DNA of 5,282 bases, from NCBI GenBank assembly GCA_004562915.1, contig SFQZ01000150.1:1-5282 (forward strand). The letters run 5' to 3'. Position 1 is the stretch's first letter. Every line of letters begins with the position of its first letter. Both the position numbers and the translations under genes were made by a program. Below the pieces are notes generated by a model. That model was not told the DNA's origin. It did not search any database and saw only the letters and a list, made by a program, of their open reading frames with translations. This document shows, piece after piece, positions 4,779 through 5,282 of this stretch. The DNA comes from a bacterium (GTDB lineage Bacteria > Bacillota_A > Clostridia > Lachnospirales > Lachnospiraceae).

Positions 4779-5282
4779 ATGGGACAAGGAAACGCAGCAG
4801 TCAAACAGTGGATAGAGCGCCCCGACCGGTTTGCAGACCTGTTTAACGGATACGTTTTTCAGGGTGAGCAGGTGGTCTTGCCGGAAGAACTGGAACCGGT
4901 GAGCGGAGAGTCAGATATCCTGCTGACAGACAAGGAAGGGAAAGTGCGGGAGATGGCAAGACACCGAGACATCATTATGCGCTGGAAAAAAGAGGCAGTT
5001 TTTGTTATGCTGGCATGTGAAAATCAGGAGAAAGTACACTATGCTATGCCAGTAAGAAATATGGTTTACGATGGTTTAGCATATACAGAACAAATTCAAA
5101 GACTGTGGAAAAAACGAGTGGAAGAAACGAGTTCAGAAGGAAGTAGTGAGAAGAACTTAACTCAAACTGACAGAAAAGAAAAAAGCAGAAATAGTAGAAT
5201 GGATAAAAAGCTGACTTCAGCAGAATTTTTGTCAAAATTTACAAAAGAGGATAGCCTAATCCCAGTTATTACATTGGTCTTT
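4779..5282 (+). CDS. Rpn-family PD-(D/E)XK nuclease / putative transposase (3' end outside window)
   Basis: 168 codons are visible and the frame is still open at the window edge; full members are usually about 300 residues or more. The N-terminus has the family opening DRFADLFNGYVFQGEQV (16-32). D64 in RHRDI and E81/Q83 in CENQ fit the D…ExQ active site of the Rpn (YhgA-like, transposase_31) PD-(D/E)XK fold. The conserved HYAMPVRNMVYDGLAYTEQI (87-106) follows. A charged, low-complexity stretch (about 110-145, Ser/Glu/Lys/Arg-rich) comes next, then EFLSKFTKED and LIPVITLVF, also typical. Characterised relatives are DNA endonucleases that promote RecA-independent recombination, and some act in phage defence. 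GGAGG and ATG placement are clear. The IS66 element lies about 190 bp upstream. Base composition drops from GC-rich to AT-rich part way through. Confidence 0.9.
   Translation, partial: MGQGNAAVKQWIERPDRFADLFNGYVFQGEQVVLPEELEPVSGESDILLTDKEGKVREMARHRDIIMRWKKEAVFVMLACENQEKVHYAMPVRNMVYDGLAYTEQIQRLWKKRVEETSSEGSSEKNLTQTDRKEKSRNSRMDKKLTSAEFLSKFTKEDSLIPVITLVF

Noticed and set aside
1..5282. CRISPR array, tRNA or rRNA
   Set aside because: No regularly spaced repeats, cloverleaf-like sequence or conserved rRNA stretches were seen on either strand.

Overview
The window looks like chromosomal DNA of an anaerobic gut Firmicute, most likely a member of the Lachnospiraceae or a close relative. This rests on protein style only: a modular secreted surface protein with an amphipathic C-terminal tail, an IS66-type element with a TnpC lacking the usual cysteines, and an Rpn/PD-(D/E)XK protein of the kind abundant in these bacteria. 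No rRNA or other taxonomic marker is present.

Layout, left to right. (1) 1-1568, plus strand: the 3' part of a long AT-rich gene for a modular extracellular or surface protein, open at the left edge and followed by a strong intrinsic terminator (1628-1671). (2) 1726-4585: a complete IS66-family insertion sequence of 2860 bp. It has 25-bp terminal inverted repeats (24/25 identical) starting GTAAACGG and a perfect 8-bp target duplication (CCTCAATC) on each side. Its genes read leftward: tnpA (4463-4068), tnpB (4078-3716, overlapping tnpA by 11 nt) and tnpC (3427-1784). All are intact, which suggests a recent and possibly still active insertion. (3) 4779 to the right edge, plus strand: the first 168 codons of an Rpn-family nuclease gene, cut by the window end.

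The least ordinary part is the control DNA. The IS lies inside the short intergenic region upstream of the rpn-like gene. Removing it and one target copy rebuilds a plausible promoter (TTGCCT, 18 nt, TGC-TATACT), so the IS appears to have separated the -35 from the extended -10. Inside the IS, tnpB and tnpC are separated by 288 noncoding bases holding a 25-bp hairpin, a second hairpin with a T run and three TTATCCAC-type motifs. A perfect extended -10 (TGTTATAAT) for tnpC follows, positioned so that its transcript would start inside a further hairpin that covers the tnpC start codon. A 13-bp hairpin also sits in the tnpA leader. Together these suggest layered control of transposase expression, inferred from sequence only.

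The three blocks are probably not one pathway: a surface protein, a selfish element, and a possible defence or recombination nuclease whose expression the element may have altered.
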